Below, piece after piece: positions 53,996 through 63,476 of a stretch of 64,000 nt of DNA (the stretch's first letter is position 1; every line of letters begins with the position of its first letter). A program made the position numbers and the translations under genes. Below the pieces are notes generated by a model. That model was not told the DNA's origin. It saw only the letters and a program-made list of their open reading frames with translations, and ran no database searches. Source of the stretch: Stenotrophomonas maltophilia (GTDB taxonomy: Bacteria; Pseudomonadota; Gammaproteobacteria; Xanthomonadales; Xanthomonadaceae); assembly GCF_003205835.1 (NCBI RefSeq), contig NZ_CP029773.1:2264501-2328500 (forward strand), read 5' to 3'.

Positions 53996-54144
53996 GTGAT
54001 CCCGGTCAGCCACGCATGGCCTGAGCGTTGCACGCGGCGCCTAATGACCTGAACACGACGTTTGCGGCCATGGCATGGAACCCAACGCCCGCCGCAGCTG
54101 TTTCAACCCGCGCACGATGTGCGCCTCAACAAGGTGAATGTGAG

Positions 54145-54942
54145 ATGCAACTTGGTATCCAGAACAAGGTCGCCGTGGTTACCGGTGCGACCCAGGGCAT
54201 CGGCTATGCCATCGCCAGCACGTTGCTGGCGGAGGGCGCTACGGTGGTGGTGAATGGCCGCAGGAGCGACCAGGTGGACCAGGCTGTTGCGCGGCTGAAG
54301 GCCGAGCACGGCGAGGCAGCACCGGTGCAGGGCGTGGTTGCGGACCTGGCCAGCGCGGCGGGTTGCAACGTGCTGCTGGCACAGGTGCCGGCGTGCGACA
54401 TCATGGTCAACAATGCCGCTGTCTTCGAAACCGCAGACTTCTTCGAGATTGCCGATGACACGTGGGACACCTACTGGGCGGTGAACATCATGGCTGGCAT
54501 GCGCCTTGCGCGTTCGTACCTGCCGGCCATGGCAGGCAAGGCCTGGGGCAGGGTGGTCTTCATCGGCTCGGAGTGCGGCATCAGCACGCCTCCCGACATG
54601 TTGCACTACGCAACCACCAAGACCGCACTGCTGGGTCTCTCGCGTGGCATGGCCAAGCGCATGGCCGGTACTGGCGTGACCGTCAACGCGGTGCTGCCGG
54701 GGCCGACCCTGAGCGAAGGTGTGGAGGCGATGTTGCAGGATGAGATCCGCCGGACCGGCAAGAGCATCGAGGAGCAGGGCGCGGCGCTGGTGAAGGCCAT
54801 GCGGCCTTCGTCGATCACCGAGCGCTTCCAGACTGCGCAGGAAGTGGCCAACCTGGTGGCCTACACCTGCTCAAGCCTCGCATCCGGCACTACCGGCGCC
54901 GCGCTGCGTGCGGATGGTGGCGTGGCTGACACGCCATTCTGA
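54145..54942 (+). CDS. SDR family oxidoreductase
   Basis: 265 residues: TGATQGIGYAIA, NNAAVFE, GSECG and YATTK, the catalytic lysine being in TTK. The ribosome site AAGGTG lies eight bases before ATG 54145. It resembles the 3-oxoacyl-ACP-reductase-like SDRs that end LRADGGVADTPF. It is convergent with the AraC gene at 54961 and is probably an independent transcript. Confidence 0.88.
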   Translation: MQLGIQNKVAVVTGATQGIGYAIASTLLAEGATVVVNGRRSDQVDQAVARLKAEHGEAAPVQGVVADLASAAGCNVLLAQVPACDIMVNNAAVFETADFFEIADDTWDTYWAVNIMAGMRLARSYLPAMAGKAWGRVVFIGSECGISTPPDMLHYATTKTALLGLSRGMAKRMAGTGVTVNAVLPGPTLSEGVEAMLQDEIRRTGKSIEEQGAALVKAMRPSSITERFQTAQEVANLVAYTCSSLASGTTGAALRADGGVADTPF

Positions 54943-54960
54943 TGCACCTGACTGCCGCCG

Positions 54961-55890
54961 TCAGTCCGCATCGATACTGGTGCGGACCTGGCGGCGATAG
55001 CGGCCAGGTGCGACGTCCATCACCCGGGTAAAGGCTGCGATGAAGGAGAACTCGGAGCTGTAGCCCACGTCTGCCGCGATGCGTGCCAGCGTCTGCTGGG
55101 TGCTGCGCAGGCGGGAGGCGGCCAACAGCATGCGCCAGTTGGTCAGGTACTCGATGGGCGATACGCCCATCAGCTGCTTGAAGCGGCCGGCGTAGACCGT
55201 GCGTGACATGGCCGCGATGCTGGCAAGATCGTCCAGCCGCCAGGTACGGGCCGGCTCGCCGTGCATCGCGCGGATGCTGTCGGCGATACGCGGGTCGGTC
55301 ATGGCCTGCATCCAGCCGGGCGGCAGGGCAGGGTGCTCGGAGGACAGGAACAGGCGGAGCATCTCCACCAGCATCAGATGGGCAAGGTGCTCGACCACCA
55401 GCGCAGCCCCCGGGCGTGGCTGTACCAGTTCTTCGGCAAGGCGGGCCAGCGCACGGCGCAGCAGGATGGCCTCGCTGTCGCCATGTGACACCTGCACGAT
55501 ACCGGGCAAGGGGTCGAGGACGCGCACCGCATCGGTATCGGCGAAGCGGAAGCTGCCGCTGACGATCAGATGGTCGCCGCCGCCGTGCAGCGTCCTGCGG
55601 CCAGTGGCTTCGAGGTCGAGTACCGAGGCTGCATCAACAGGGGCGAGTTGAGGGTCGCTGCACAGGACATACGAGCCGGCTTTGCTGAGCAGGAAGCAGT
55701 CACCTTGCTGCAGGTGCTGCAGCTGTTGGCTGCCCTCGGCGGAGATCCAGCATTCCCCGCGCTCGACGGCACAGAACTTGATGCCCTGCCGGTTGGGAAA
55801 ACGCAGTGACCATGGGCCCGCCACATCCAGCGCTGCGGTGCGCGTATGGGTGGGGCGGAGCAGGGTTAGTACTTCAGACAGAGGATCCAT
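54961..55890 (-). CDS. AraC-family regulator with cupin-6 domain
   Basis: 309 residues, a paralogue of 46346-47272 (both start DPLS-V-LL and share GIKF, GDCFLL and the spacing of the helix-turn-helix pair). The C-terminal helices read WRLDDLASIAAMSRTVYAGRFKQLMGVSPIEYL and TLARIAADVGYSSEFSFIAAFTRV. It lies divergent to the efflux operon at 56154 and probably controls it. Confidence 0.9.
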   Translation of the reverse strand: MDPLSEVLTLLRPTHTRTAALDVAGPWSLRFPNRQGIKFCAVERGECWISAEGSQQLQHLQQGDCFLLSKAGSYVLCSDPQLAPVDAASVLDLEATGRRTLHGGGDHLIVSGSFRFADTDAVRVLDPLPGIVQVSHGDSEAILLRRALARLAEELVQPRPGAALVVEHLAHLMLVEMLRLFLSSEHPALPPGWMQAMTDPRIADSIRAMHGEPARTWRLDDLASIAAMSRTVYAGRFKQLMGVSPIEYLTNWRMLLAASRLRSTQQTLARIAADVGYSSEFSFIAAFTRVMDVAPGRYRRQVRTSIDAD

Positions 55891-56153
55891 GCACCAGAAC
55901 GGCAACAGAAGGGCCGCGCATAGCGTACCGCGCCAACCCCGTCTCCAGCGCGAAGCGGGCGGACGATTGCACATCAACCACGAACGGTGGCGAATGGTAC
56001 CGCCCATGCTCCGTTCCTAGAATTTCCGGCTGGACGTGCCGGTCGCCGGCCTGCGTCCCGGTCCATCTTTCCACCTCGGCGGCATGGCGCTTGCCGCCCT
56101 GCGCCTTCCGGGCCCTTCCTCGTGAACCCACTTCCAGAATTGCGGTGGCCGGC

Positions 56154-58004
56154 ATGAATGCGGCGGCCACCCTGTTGTTCGCATTGAAGCTCTATGTGGC
56201 CTGCATGTTGGCGTTCGTCGCCTCCGTGCACCTCGGGCTGGAGCAGAATTACTGGGCCAGCGTGACCTGCGTCGCGTTGGCCAATCCAATCTCGGCCAAT
56301 GTCCGCTCCAAAGCGCTGTACCGTCTATTGGGCACCCTCGGTGCCGGCGTGACTGCGCTGGCCATCGGCGGCCTGTTCGGCATTCTTTCCTTCCCGGTGG
56401 TGCTGGCCAGTGGTGTGGTTGCCACGCTGGGCTTCACCGTGGCGGCGGCCAACCGCACCCCACGGGCATATGCGCTGCAGTTGTTTGCCGTCACGTTGTG
56501 CCTGATCGCCGTGGGCAACGTGGAGCATCCGGGGCGCCTGTTCGACATCGCGCTGCTGCGCGTCACCGAGATCTGCATCGGCATCGCCGCGATCACCCTG
56601 GTGGACGGCCTGGCGCCAACCGCGTTGGGCCCGTCGGTGAGAACCCGACTGCGCCGCTGGTTACCAGATGTCAGGCAGTGGCTGGACGACGCGGTCGCTG
56701 GCAACGTGGCTACGGACGTGGCTGCGCAGCATCGGCTCAAGGCCGTGGCCGACCTTTCGGCGCTCTCGTTGGTGGCCGAGCAGCTGCGTTTCGACAGCAC
56801 GGTAAGCAATCGCCAGCACCGGCTGCTGTTTGCGCTGCAGCGGCGGCTGGCGCGTCTTGTGCCCTTGATCGGAGCGTTGGAAGCGACGACCGCGGGCAGC
56901 TCGCGCCTGCATGACCCGGCCTGGCGCGCGCGCATCGTGGCAACACGCCAGCGCGACCTGGCCCGTGCACGGCAGGCATGGACCGATATCCAGGTGCTGG
57001 ATGATGCCCTGGAGAAGGGTGATCCGCTGCCGCCGCATCTGGAGCGCAGCCTGGCCACGAGCCAGCCACTGCCGCTCGCGCCGGATCATCATCACGCACT
57101 CCGCATCGGCGGTGGCTGCGCCCTCGCGTATGCGCTGATCTGCCTGCTGTGGTGGGCCACCGGCTGGGCACAGGGGCCGAACATGCTGATCATGGGCACC
57201 GTGACGCTGGCCTTCTTCGGCATCTTCGATGGTGCCAATCTGGCTGCGATGAAGTTCGGTCGCTTCGCCGCGTTGTCGGTCGCGTTGTCGGTGGTACTGG
57301 GATACCTGCTTCTGCCCACGGCCCAGAGCTTCACTGGATTCGCACTTGCGTGTGCACTGGTGATCCTGCCATTGGCGGTGTGGAGCATCGAGGAGCCGCT
57401 GGCGATCCTGCTGCTGGCGCTGACACTCAGTAATGCAGGTCTGGCCAGTCACTACCAGCCCCAGGACTTCGGCACCTTCCTGGACATGGCCGCGGGAACC
57501 CTGATCGGCATCTTCATCGGCTTCTTCTGCCTGTTGCTGGTCAAGCGCATGGGCGCCGAAGCGGCCTCGAAGCGATTGCAGGAGGACGGGCGGCAGGACC
57601 TGGCGACGCTGAGCCGGACCGCGGATCGCGACGTGGAGGACGCCTTCCTTGAGCGCGATCTCGATCGCATCGGGCAGCTTGGCGCCCGTGCCACAGGCGC
57701 GAATGCGGTGGCGGCAGCGCACCTGTTTCGGCAGCTTCGCCTCGGCCACAGCCTGGTGCACCTGCAACGTGCCACCCACTATGTGACAGGGATCGAACGC
57801 GACTTGCTGGATGCGCTGATGCGTCGACTCCACCGTGAACTGGCGGGCGCAGCGTCGCCCGGAATGCTGGGCGATCACCTCGACCGGGTGCTGCGACGCG
57901 ACATCCTGCTGGGCAGCCCGGAAGGCGACGCACTGACCGATGCACTGGTTCACCTGCGCCTGGCCCTGGAGCCGGTGCCGGCGCAGAACGGAGAGGCAGC
58001 ATGA
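56154..58004 (+). CDS. FUSC-family inner-membrane efflux transporter (AaeB-like)
   Basis: 616 residues with two blocks of membrane helices (about 5-165 and 315-450), each followed by a long soluble helical part. This is the FUSC/AaeB plan for export of aromatic acids and fusaric acid. YWASVTCVALANPISANVR is the first conserved block. ATG 56154 was chosen because membrane helix 1 begins directly after it. Followed with four-base overlaps by DUF1656, a membrane-fusion protein and an outer-membrane factor, it forms a complete pump. S. maltophilia FuaABC is of this class, but here the neighbour regulator is AraC, not LysR. Confidence 0.87.
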   Translation: MNAAATLLFALKLYVACMLAFVASVHLGLEQNYWASVTCVALANPISANVRSKALYRLLGTLGAGVTALAIGGLFGILSFPVVLASGVVATLGFTVAAANRTPRAYALQLFAVTLCLIAVGNVEHPGRLFDIALLRVTEICIGIAAITLVDGLAPTALGPSVRTRLRRWLPDVRQWLDDAVAGNVATDVAAQHRLKAVADLSALSLVAEQLRFDSTVSNRQHRLLFALQRRLARLVPLIGALEATTAGSSRLHDPAWRARIVATRQRDLARARQAWTDIQVLDDALEKGDPLPPHLERSLATSQPLPLAPDHHHALRIGGGCALAYALICLLWWATGWAQGPNMLIMGTVTLAFFGIFDGANLAAMKFGRFAALSVALSVVLGYLLLPTAQSFTGFALACALVILPLAVWSIEEPLAILLLALTLSNAGLASHYQPQDFGTFLDMAAGTLIGIFIGFFCLLLVKRMGAEAASKRLQEDGRQDLATLSRTADRDVEDAFLERDLDRIGQLGARATGANAVAAAHLFRQLRLGHSLVHLQRATHYVTGIERDLLDALMRRLHRELAGAASPGMLGDHLDRVLRRDILLGSPEGDALTDALVHLRLALEPVPAQNGEAA

Positions 58005-58219
58005 TCGGAGAGCTCGACCTGGCTGGACTGTTTGTCTCGCCGTTGCTGCCGTGCCTGCTGATCGGATTCGTGCTGCGCATTGCATTGTCGCGCGTGCTGG
58101 ATCGGATTGGCGCCTATCGGCTGCTCGGCAATCGCCCTCTGTTCGACCTGTCGCTGCTGGTGATGCTCGTCGGCGCGCTCATGGTTCTCTTTCCGCTTGT
58201 CTGGCGCACATCGTCATGA
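58001..58219 (+). CDS. DUF1656 small membrane protein (AaeX-like)
   Basis: 72 residues with two membrane helices (FVSPLLPCLLIGFVLRIAL and FDLSLLVMLVGALMVLFPLVW). DUF1656 proteins are found between the FUSC and HlyD genes of AaeXAB-type pumps. It overlaps both neighbours by four bases. Confidence 0.9.
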   Translation: MIGELDLAGLFVSPLLPCLLIGFVLRIALSRVLDRIGAYRLLGNRPLFDLSLLVMLVGALMVLFPLVWRTSS

Positions 58220-59115
58220 AGAATCTGCAACCCCTGCTGCTTGCCGTTGCCCGGCAAGCCCTTACCCTCATGTTCAGTGCCATTGCTGCGTTCGTGGCCT
58301 GGCACATCTACAGCTACTACATCAGTGCGCCACAGACCCGTGACGGCAAGATCCGCGCCGACGTGGTGGCATTGGCCACCGAGGTCTCCGGTCGCGTCTC
58401 TGAAGTACATGTGAGAGACAACCAGCAGGTGCAGCGTGGGCAGGTCCTGTTCGTGCTGGACCGTGACCGCCTGGCCAATGCCCTGGAACGGGCGGACGCC
58501 GCGGTGGCACTGGCTGCGGAGCGATCCCGCTCTGCGCGCCGTGAGGCTTCGCGCTACGGTGGATTGGTCGGCGTAGCATCCGACCAGGACATCGCTGCCC
58601 GCCGCACGCAGGCTGAAGAGGCGGCGGCCAGTCATCGCCAGGCCATCGCTGAGCGGGACCTGGCGCGCTTGAATCTTGAAAGCGCTACCGTGCGTTCGCC
58701 GGTGAACGGCACCATCAGCAATTTCTCGTTGCGCCCCGGCACCTACGCCAGCGCAGGCCAGCCGTTGGTGAGCATCGTCGACAGCGAGAGCTATCACGTC
58801 GCAGGCTACTTCGAGGAGACCAAATTGCCACGCATCCATCCAGGTGCACCGGTCCAGGTTCATGTGATGGGTGAGGCCGCCACGCTGCGTGGCCACGTGG
58901 CCGGCCTGGCACCGGGCATCGATGACCGTGAGCGTGTGACTGCAAATGGCACCCTGCTGGCGAACGTCAATCCGACGTTCACCTGGATCCGGCTGGCCCA
59001 GCGCATTCCAGTGCGGGTCGAACTGGATGAAATCCCTGAAGGGATGGCGATGATCGCGGGGCGCACCGCCACGGTGACCCTGATCGAAGACGATTCGCAG
59101 GGGAGGACCCCATGA
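58216..59115 (+). CDS. HlyD-type periplasmic membrane-fusion protein (AaeA/EmrA-like)
   Basis: The 299-residue protein has an N-terminal membrane helix (LTLMFSAIAAFVAWHIY), a split biotinyl-lipoyl domain (VALATEVSGRVSEVHVRDNQ; ATVRSPVNGTISNFSLRPG) around a helical hairpin, and a beta-barrel end (WIRLAQRIPVRVEL). It would link the FUSC pump to the outer-membrane channel. It overlaps DUF1656 and the NodT-type gene by four bases. Confidence 0.92.
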   Translation: MKNLQPLLLAVARQALTLMFSAIAAFVAWHIYSYYISAPQTRDGKIRADVVALATEVSGRVSEVHVRDNQQVQRGQVLFVLDRDRLANALERADAAVALAAERSRSARREASRYGGLVGVASDQDIAARRTQAEEAAASHRQAIAERDLARLNLESATVRSPVNGTISNFSLRPGTYASAGQPLVSIVDSESYHVAGYFEETKLPRIHPGAPVQVHVMGEAATLRGHVAGLAPGIDDRERVTANGTLLANVNPTFTWIRLAQRIPVRVELDEIPEGMAMIAGRTATVTLIEDDSQGRTP

Positions 59116-60551
59116 TGCGCGCCGTTCCCTATGGGCATGTTGTCCGGCGGGTACTGCCGATGTGCATCGTGCTGGCCATCAGCGCGTGCCGTACCGTAGG
59201 GCCGGACTACCGGCCTCCGGTACCGCCGGCTGCAGGCCTTGGGTTTGCATCGATCGAACCCGTACAGGGAGCGCCGGCGGCCCTCAGCAATGCTCCGTTA
59301 CCAGAACGATGGTGGCGGCTGTACGACGACCCCGCGCTCGATGCCCTTGTGCAGCGCGCCCTTGCCGCCAACACCGATCTGCGGATCGCACAGGCGCGGC
59401 TGGAGCAGGCCCGAGCTCAGGCGCGGGAGGTCCGCGCCGCAGCGGGTGTGGGTACTGCTGTCAGTGCCGGGGCAGGTGCCAGCCAGGCTTCCAGCCTCGG
59501 TCTTGGATCCAGTGCAGGCGTGCATGCCAGTTTCGATGCTGGCATCAGCATCGACTACGATCTTGATCTGGCCGGGCGGGTAAAGCGGCTCCTCGAGGCG
59601 CAGGACGCGCAGACCGGGGCCGTCGCTGCGGCGCGGGACCTGGCCACCATCGGTATTGTCAGCGACGTGGTGCGCGCGTACACCGACAGTTGCGCCGCCG
59701 GCGTGAGCCAGCAGGTGGTGGCACGTTCCATTCAGCTGCAGGCCTCGGAGCTGGCATTGATCGAGCGTGCGTGGAAGGCCGGGCAGCAGCCAGCCATCAA
59801 TGTAACCCGCGCCAGGGGCTTGCTTGGGCAGCTGCAGGCGCAGATACCGCCACTACAGGCCGGCCAGCAATCCGCACTGTCACGACTGGCGTTGCTGCTG
59901 GGACAGGCATCCTCGCAACTGGATGCGCAGTACCAGCACTGCACCTCGATTCCGACCATGGCCGGTGTGGTGCCGGCGGGCGAGGGCGCTGACCTGATCC
60001 GACGGCGCCCGGACGTACGTGCGGCCGAGCGTCGACTGGCAGCGGCCACGGCACGAATCGGTGTGGAGATGGCGGGCCTGTATCCCAGTGTGCATCTTGG
60101 CTTGAGTGCGGGTGCCACATCGCGTCGACTGGACCATCTGTTCGACGATTCCGCACTGCGCTATTCGGTAGGCCCGCTGGTGTCATGGAGCTTTCCGAAC
60201 CGCTCCGTGGCACGGGCGAGGATAGACGCTGCCGACGCGGCGTCACGGGCTGAACTCGCCGCCTTCGACGGTACGGTTCTCAAGGCGTTGTCGGAAACAG
60301 AGATTGCCGCGGCAGCCTATGCCAAGGCATTGGAAGAGAACGCCGTACTGGTGGATGTGCGCGGGGCGGCCCGACTGGCGCATGCGCAACAGCAGCAGAT
60401 GCTGAAGGCGGGAACAGTATCGGCATTGGAAGCGCTGGATGTGGCGCGTAGCCTTGCGGCGGCCGAGCAGGCCGTCGCCACCTCCGATGCGACGGTCGCT
60501 CGAAGCCGCATCGCCCTGTTCCTGGCGCTGGGAGGAGGATGGGAGTCGTAA
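59112..60551 (+). CDS. NodT-family outer-membrane efflux lipoprotein
   Basis: 479 residues with a lipoprotein signal (VLPMCIVLAISAC, lipobox cysteine about 26) and then VGPDYRPP, the standard opening of the NodT/OprM family. Two repeated helical-hairpin halves contain ANTDLRIAQARLEQARAQ and RRRPDVRAAERRLAAATARIG. As a trimer it forms the outer channel of the pump encoded upstream. Confidence 0.92.
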   Translation: MMRAVPYGHVVRRVLPMCIVLAISACRTVGPDYRPPVPPAAGLGFASIEPVQGAPAALSNAPLPERWWRLYDDPALDALVQRALAANTDLRIAQARLEQARAQAREVRAAAGVGTAVSAGAGASQASSLGLGSSAGVHASFDAGISIDYDLDLAGRVKRLLEAQDAQTGAVAAARDLATIGIVSDVVRAYTDSCAAGVSQQVVARSIQLQASELALIERAWKAGQQPAINVTRARGLLGQLQAQIPPLQAGQQSALSRLALLLGQASSQLDAQYQHCTSIPTMAGVVPAGEGADLIRRRPDVRAAERRLAAATARIGVEMAGLYPSVHLGLSAGATSRRLDHLFDDSALRYSVGPLVSWSFPNRSVARARIDAADAASRAELAAFDGTVLKALSETEIAAAAYAKALEENAVLVDVRGAARLAHAQQQQMLKAGTVSALEALDVARSLAAAEQAVATSDATVARSRIALFLALGGGWES

Positions 60552-60606
60552 GGAAGGGCCGGAATGCAATCGGGGTCATGGCTGGCCCCAATGCACCGTC
60601 TTCTCC

Positions 60607-61899
60607 TCAGGCAAGACGAACGCGGGGTTGGACGCAGCCGTTCAGGCGTTCGGCCATCCACAGCAGGGTCGCCTTGCGGAAGCCGTGCAGCGCATGCTGG
60701 TGGCGGCGATAAAGCAGCGCATGGCTGAGATGTGCGAATCGTCCCTTGATCGACGCGCCACGGAAGAATCCGAAGTCTCCCAGCGTGCCAAAGGCGTTGT
60801 AATCGCTGATCGAAACGATTGCACCGAAGTCACGGAACGCGAACTCGGGCAGCGGCCGGCCCTCCAGCCAGGCCGGAAGGTGGCGGGCCAGATGCTGTGC
60901 TTGCTGGGTGGCTACCTGCGCCGTAGGTGGCAGGGCGCGTGTGGCACCGGCCAAGGTCAGGCTTGCGGCATCCCCGAGCACGAAGACGGTGTCGTCCGTT
61001 GTGGATTGCAGGCTGGGGCGCACCCGCACCTGATTGGCATGATTGAGCTCCAGCCCATCCAGGCCCTCTGCAAACGTGATGCCTTTCACCCCAGCCGCCC
61101 AGACCATGAGGTCTGCGGGAACCAGGTTGCCATCGGCCTGACGGAAGCCTTCGGCCTCGGCGGCGATCACGGATGCCCCGGTCAGGACCTGGAAACCGAT
61201 GTTGCGCAACTGGTGTGTGGCCGACGCCGAGATCGCTGGGGTAAACGCCTGCAGGATGCGTGGGCCTCCCTCCAGCAGGGTCAAATCCAGGCGATCACGA
61301 AGGGTAGGGTCTGCATAGCTGGAAGCGAGTTCCAGCAACCGACTCAGTTCCGCAGCCAACTCCACACCGGTGGCACCGCCCCCGACGATGGCCACACGCA
61401 GGCGGTCGTCCTGGGCCATGGCACGCATCACCCGGGTTCGAAGTGCATCATTGAAGACTTCGGCCTGGGCCAGGCTGTCGATGAAGTGGCAGTGCTCGCG
61501 GACGCCGGGCGTGCCGAAATCATTGGCATGGCTGCCCATGGCGAGGATGAGCACGTCGTAGGGGATTCGATGCGCAGGTACCCGCAACTCTCCGTCGGGT
61601 GAGCGCAGGTCGCTGATATGGACTTCCCGCGATTCCCGGTCCAGGCCGCGCATTTCCCCCGGCTGGTAAGTGAAGCCGTGCTCGCTGGCATGCGCCAGCA
61701 ATACCACCTGTTGCTGCTGCAGGCTGCGCGTGCCCGCTGCCAGCGTGTGCAGCATGGGCTTCCAGATATGGGTGGGGCTCTTGTCCACCACAGTGACGGC
61801 GGCACGACCGCTGCGACCCAGCTGTTGGCCGAGCTGGGTCGCAAGCAGCAAGCCGCCGATGCCACCGCCGACGATGACGATTCTCTTCTGATCTGACAT
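60607..61899 (-). CDS. ndh: Type II NADH dehydrogenase (NDH-2)
   Basis: 430 residues with two dinucleotide folds, FAD at IVIVGGGIGGLLLATQLG and NADH at VAIVGGGATGVELAAELSR. VFVLGDAASL is the second FAD contact and the C-terminal part ends in a basic helix for membrane binding. It is a single-subunit, non-proton-pumping quinone reductase of the inner membrane. It is convergent with the efflux operon and follows the SDR at 61949 in the same direction. Confidence 0.88.
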   Translation of the reverse strand: MSDQKRIVIVGGGIGGLLLATQLGQQLGRSGRAAVTVVDKSPTHIWKPMLHTLAAGTRSLQQQQVVLLAHASEHGFTYQPGEMRGLDRESREVHISDLRSPDGELRVPAHRIPYDVLILAMGSHANDFGTPGVREHCHFIDSLAQAEVFNDALRTRVMRAMAQDDRLRVAIVGGGATGVELAAELSRLLELASSYADPTLRDRLDLTLLEGGPRILQAFTPAISASATHQLRNIGFQVLTGASVIAAEAEGFRQADGNLVPADLMVWAAGVKGITFAEGLDGLELNHANQVRVRPSLQSTTDDTVFVLGDAASLTLAGATRALPPTAQVATQQAQHLARHLPAWLEGRPLPEFAFRDFGAIVSISDYNAFGTLGDFGFFRGASIKGRFAHLSHALLYRRHQHALHGFRKATLLWMAERLNGCVQPRVRLA

Positions 61900-61948
61900 G
61901 GGGTGTGCCTGTTGGCGCGAGGGCAAGGCCGTCCCGCGCCGGGTGGGC

Positions 61949-62707
61949 TCAGACAATGACGTAGCCGCCATCGACAACGATCTCGGCACCGGTGACATAG
62001 GACGCTTCGTCGCTGGCCAGGAACAGCACCACATTGGCAACTTCCTCTGCACGTCCGAAGCGACCAAGCGGGATGCGTGAGCGCATGCCATGGTTGGCGC
62101 CATCGTTGGCGATCAGGTCCTTGTTCTGTGGCGTATCGATGATGCCCGGGTGCACCGAGTTGACGCGGATGTTGAAGCTGGCGAACTCGGCAGCAGCCCC
62201 CTTGGCAAGCAGGCGGTTGGCGCCCTTGGAGGGGCAATAGCCAGGATGGATGCCGGTGATGGCCACGAGTCCACAGATGGACGACATGTTCACGATCGAG
62301 CCCTTGCCCGCGCGCTTCATGTGCGGACTGACCACCTTCATGCCGAGGAAATGGCTGTTGAGGTTGAGCTGGATGATGGCGTTGAAGCCTTCCAGCGTGG
62401 CGTTGTCCCAGGTATCAAAAGGGCCGGGAAGCCCTGCATTGTTGACCAGGACGTCGATGCGGCCGTGCGTTGCGATGACCTGGTCGACCACGTCGTTCCA
62501 CTGGTCTTCGCGGGTGACATCCAGGGGCAGGGCCGTGGCCGACAGGCCTTCAGCACTGAGCTCCGCTGCAATGGCCAGTGCCGCGTCGGCGCGGATGTCA
62601 GTGATGAAGACGTGGGCGCCCTCGCGCGCGAACAGGCGGGCATCGGCCGCCCCCATGCCGGCACCCGCGCCGGTGATGATTGCTACTTTTTCCTTCAAAC
62701 GTGCCAT
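61949..62707 (-). CDS. SDR family oxidoreductase
   Basis: 252 residues: TGAGAGMGAADARLF, NNAGLPGP, MSSICG and YCPSK, C-terminal VVDGGYVIV. It is the closest relative in this window of 45450-46223. It precedes NDH-2 by about 50 bases in the same direction, so the two may be transcribed together. Confidence 0.9.
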   Translation of the reverse strand: MARLKEKVAIITGAGAGMGAADARLFAREGAHVFITDIRADAALAIAAELSAEGLSATALPLDVTREDQWNDVVDQVIATHGRIDVLVNNAGLPGPFDTWDNATLEGFNAIIQLNLNSHFLGMKVVSPHMKRAGKGSIVNMSSICGLVAITGIHPGYCPSKGANRLLAKGAAAEFASFNIRVNSVHPGIIDTPQNKDLIANDGANHGMRSRIPLGRFGRAEEVANVVLFLASDEASYVTGAEIVVDGGYVIV

Positions 62708-62907
62708 GTGAACGCCTCTGTGCTGTGGATCATGGGTTGAGAGGCCCATGCGCTGCGGCTCACTGGCCGGCGCCGGATTCTGCATCCATTGGGCGCTCTG
62801 GCAGCTCTCAATCCCATGTGCGGGCGTCCGCATTACCTTCGGGATTGTTCATGCCTGGATTCTGCTAGTGTCCGCCTTGCCCACTACGCTGATCCGCGAG
62901 GAACCGC

Positions 62908-63387
62908 ATGGAAATCCGACCCGCCAGCGCGGACGACATCGAGACCATGTGGGCGATCTTCCAGGCCGCCATTGCGACGGAAGATGCGCTTCCGTTCGCC
63001 GGCACCTTCGAGGCCGGGACCTTTCGGAGCCATTGGTTCGGAGTACAGGCGGCCTTTGTGGCCGTTCTGGAAGGGCGCGTGGCCGGAATGTACAAGATGG
63101 GTGCCAACTATCCAGACCTGGGCGCGCACGTGGCCAGCGCTACCTATGTAGTCGATCCCCGGGTGCAAGGTCGCGGCATTGGCCGGGCGCTGGTGGAGCA
63201 CAGTCTTGATCGAGCCAGATCGGAAGGCTTCCTGGCCATGCAGTTCAATTACGTGGTCAGTACCAATGCGCCAGCGGTTGAGCTGTATCGGAAGCTGGGC
63301 TTCGCCGTGGTCGGGACGCTACCTGCGGCGTTCCGGCATCGGTCGCTGGGGTTGGTTGATGTATATGTGATGCACCGGTTCCTGTAG
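62908..63387 (+). CDS. GNAT-family N-acetyltransferase
   Basis: A 159-residue GNAT: ATYVVDPRVQGRGIGRALVEHSL contains the acetyl-CoA loop (QGRGIG), and MQFNYVVSTNAPAVELYRKLGF is motif B. The start region MEIRPASADDIETMW is typical. The target is unknown. It is convergent with azoR. Confidence 0.9.
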   Translation: MEIRPASADDIETMWAIFQAAIATEDALPFAGTFEAGTFRSHWFGVQAAFVAVLEGRVAGMYKMGANYPDLGAHVASATYVVDPRVQGRGIGRALVEHSLDRARSEGFLAMQFNYVVSTNAPAVELYRKLGFAVVGTLPAAFRHRSLGLVDVYVMHRFL

Positions 63388-63404
63388 ACAGCGATATCGC
63401 TGTC
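63387..63404. repeat. 18-base perfect palindrome at the end of the GNAT gene
   Basis: GACAGCGATATCGCTGTC begins within the GNAT stop codon. The stem has no loop, and neither strand carries a T-run, so it is not a usual terminator. Confidence 0.45.
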
Positions 63405-63476
63405 CATCGGCTTCGGTGCGTCGGGCGGAATGGGATTGAAATGCCGTGGCGATGTGTACCGCCGACGGCACAGCTA

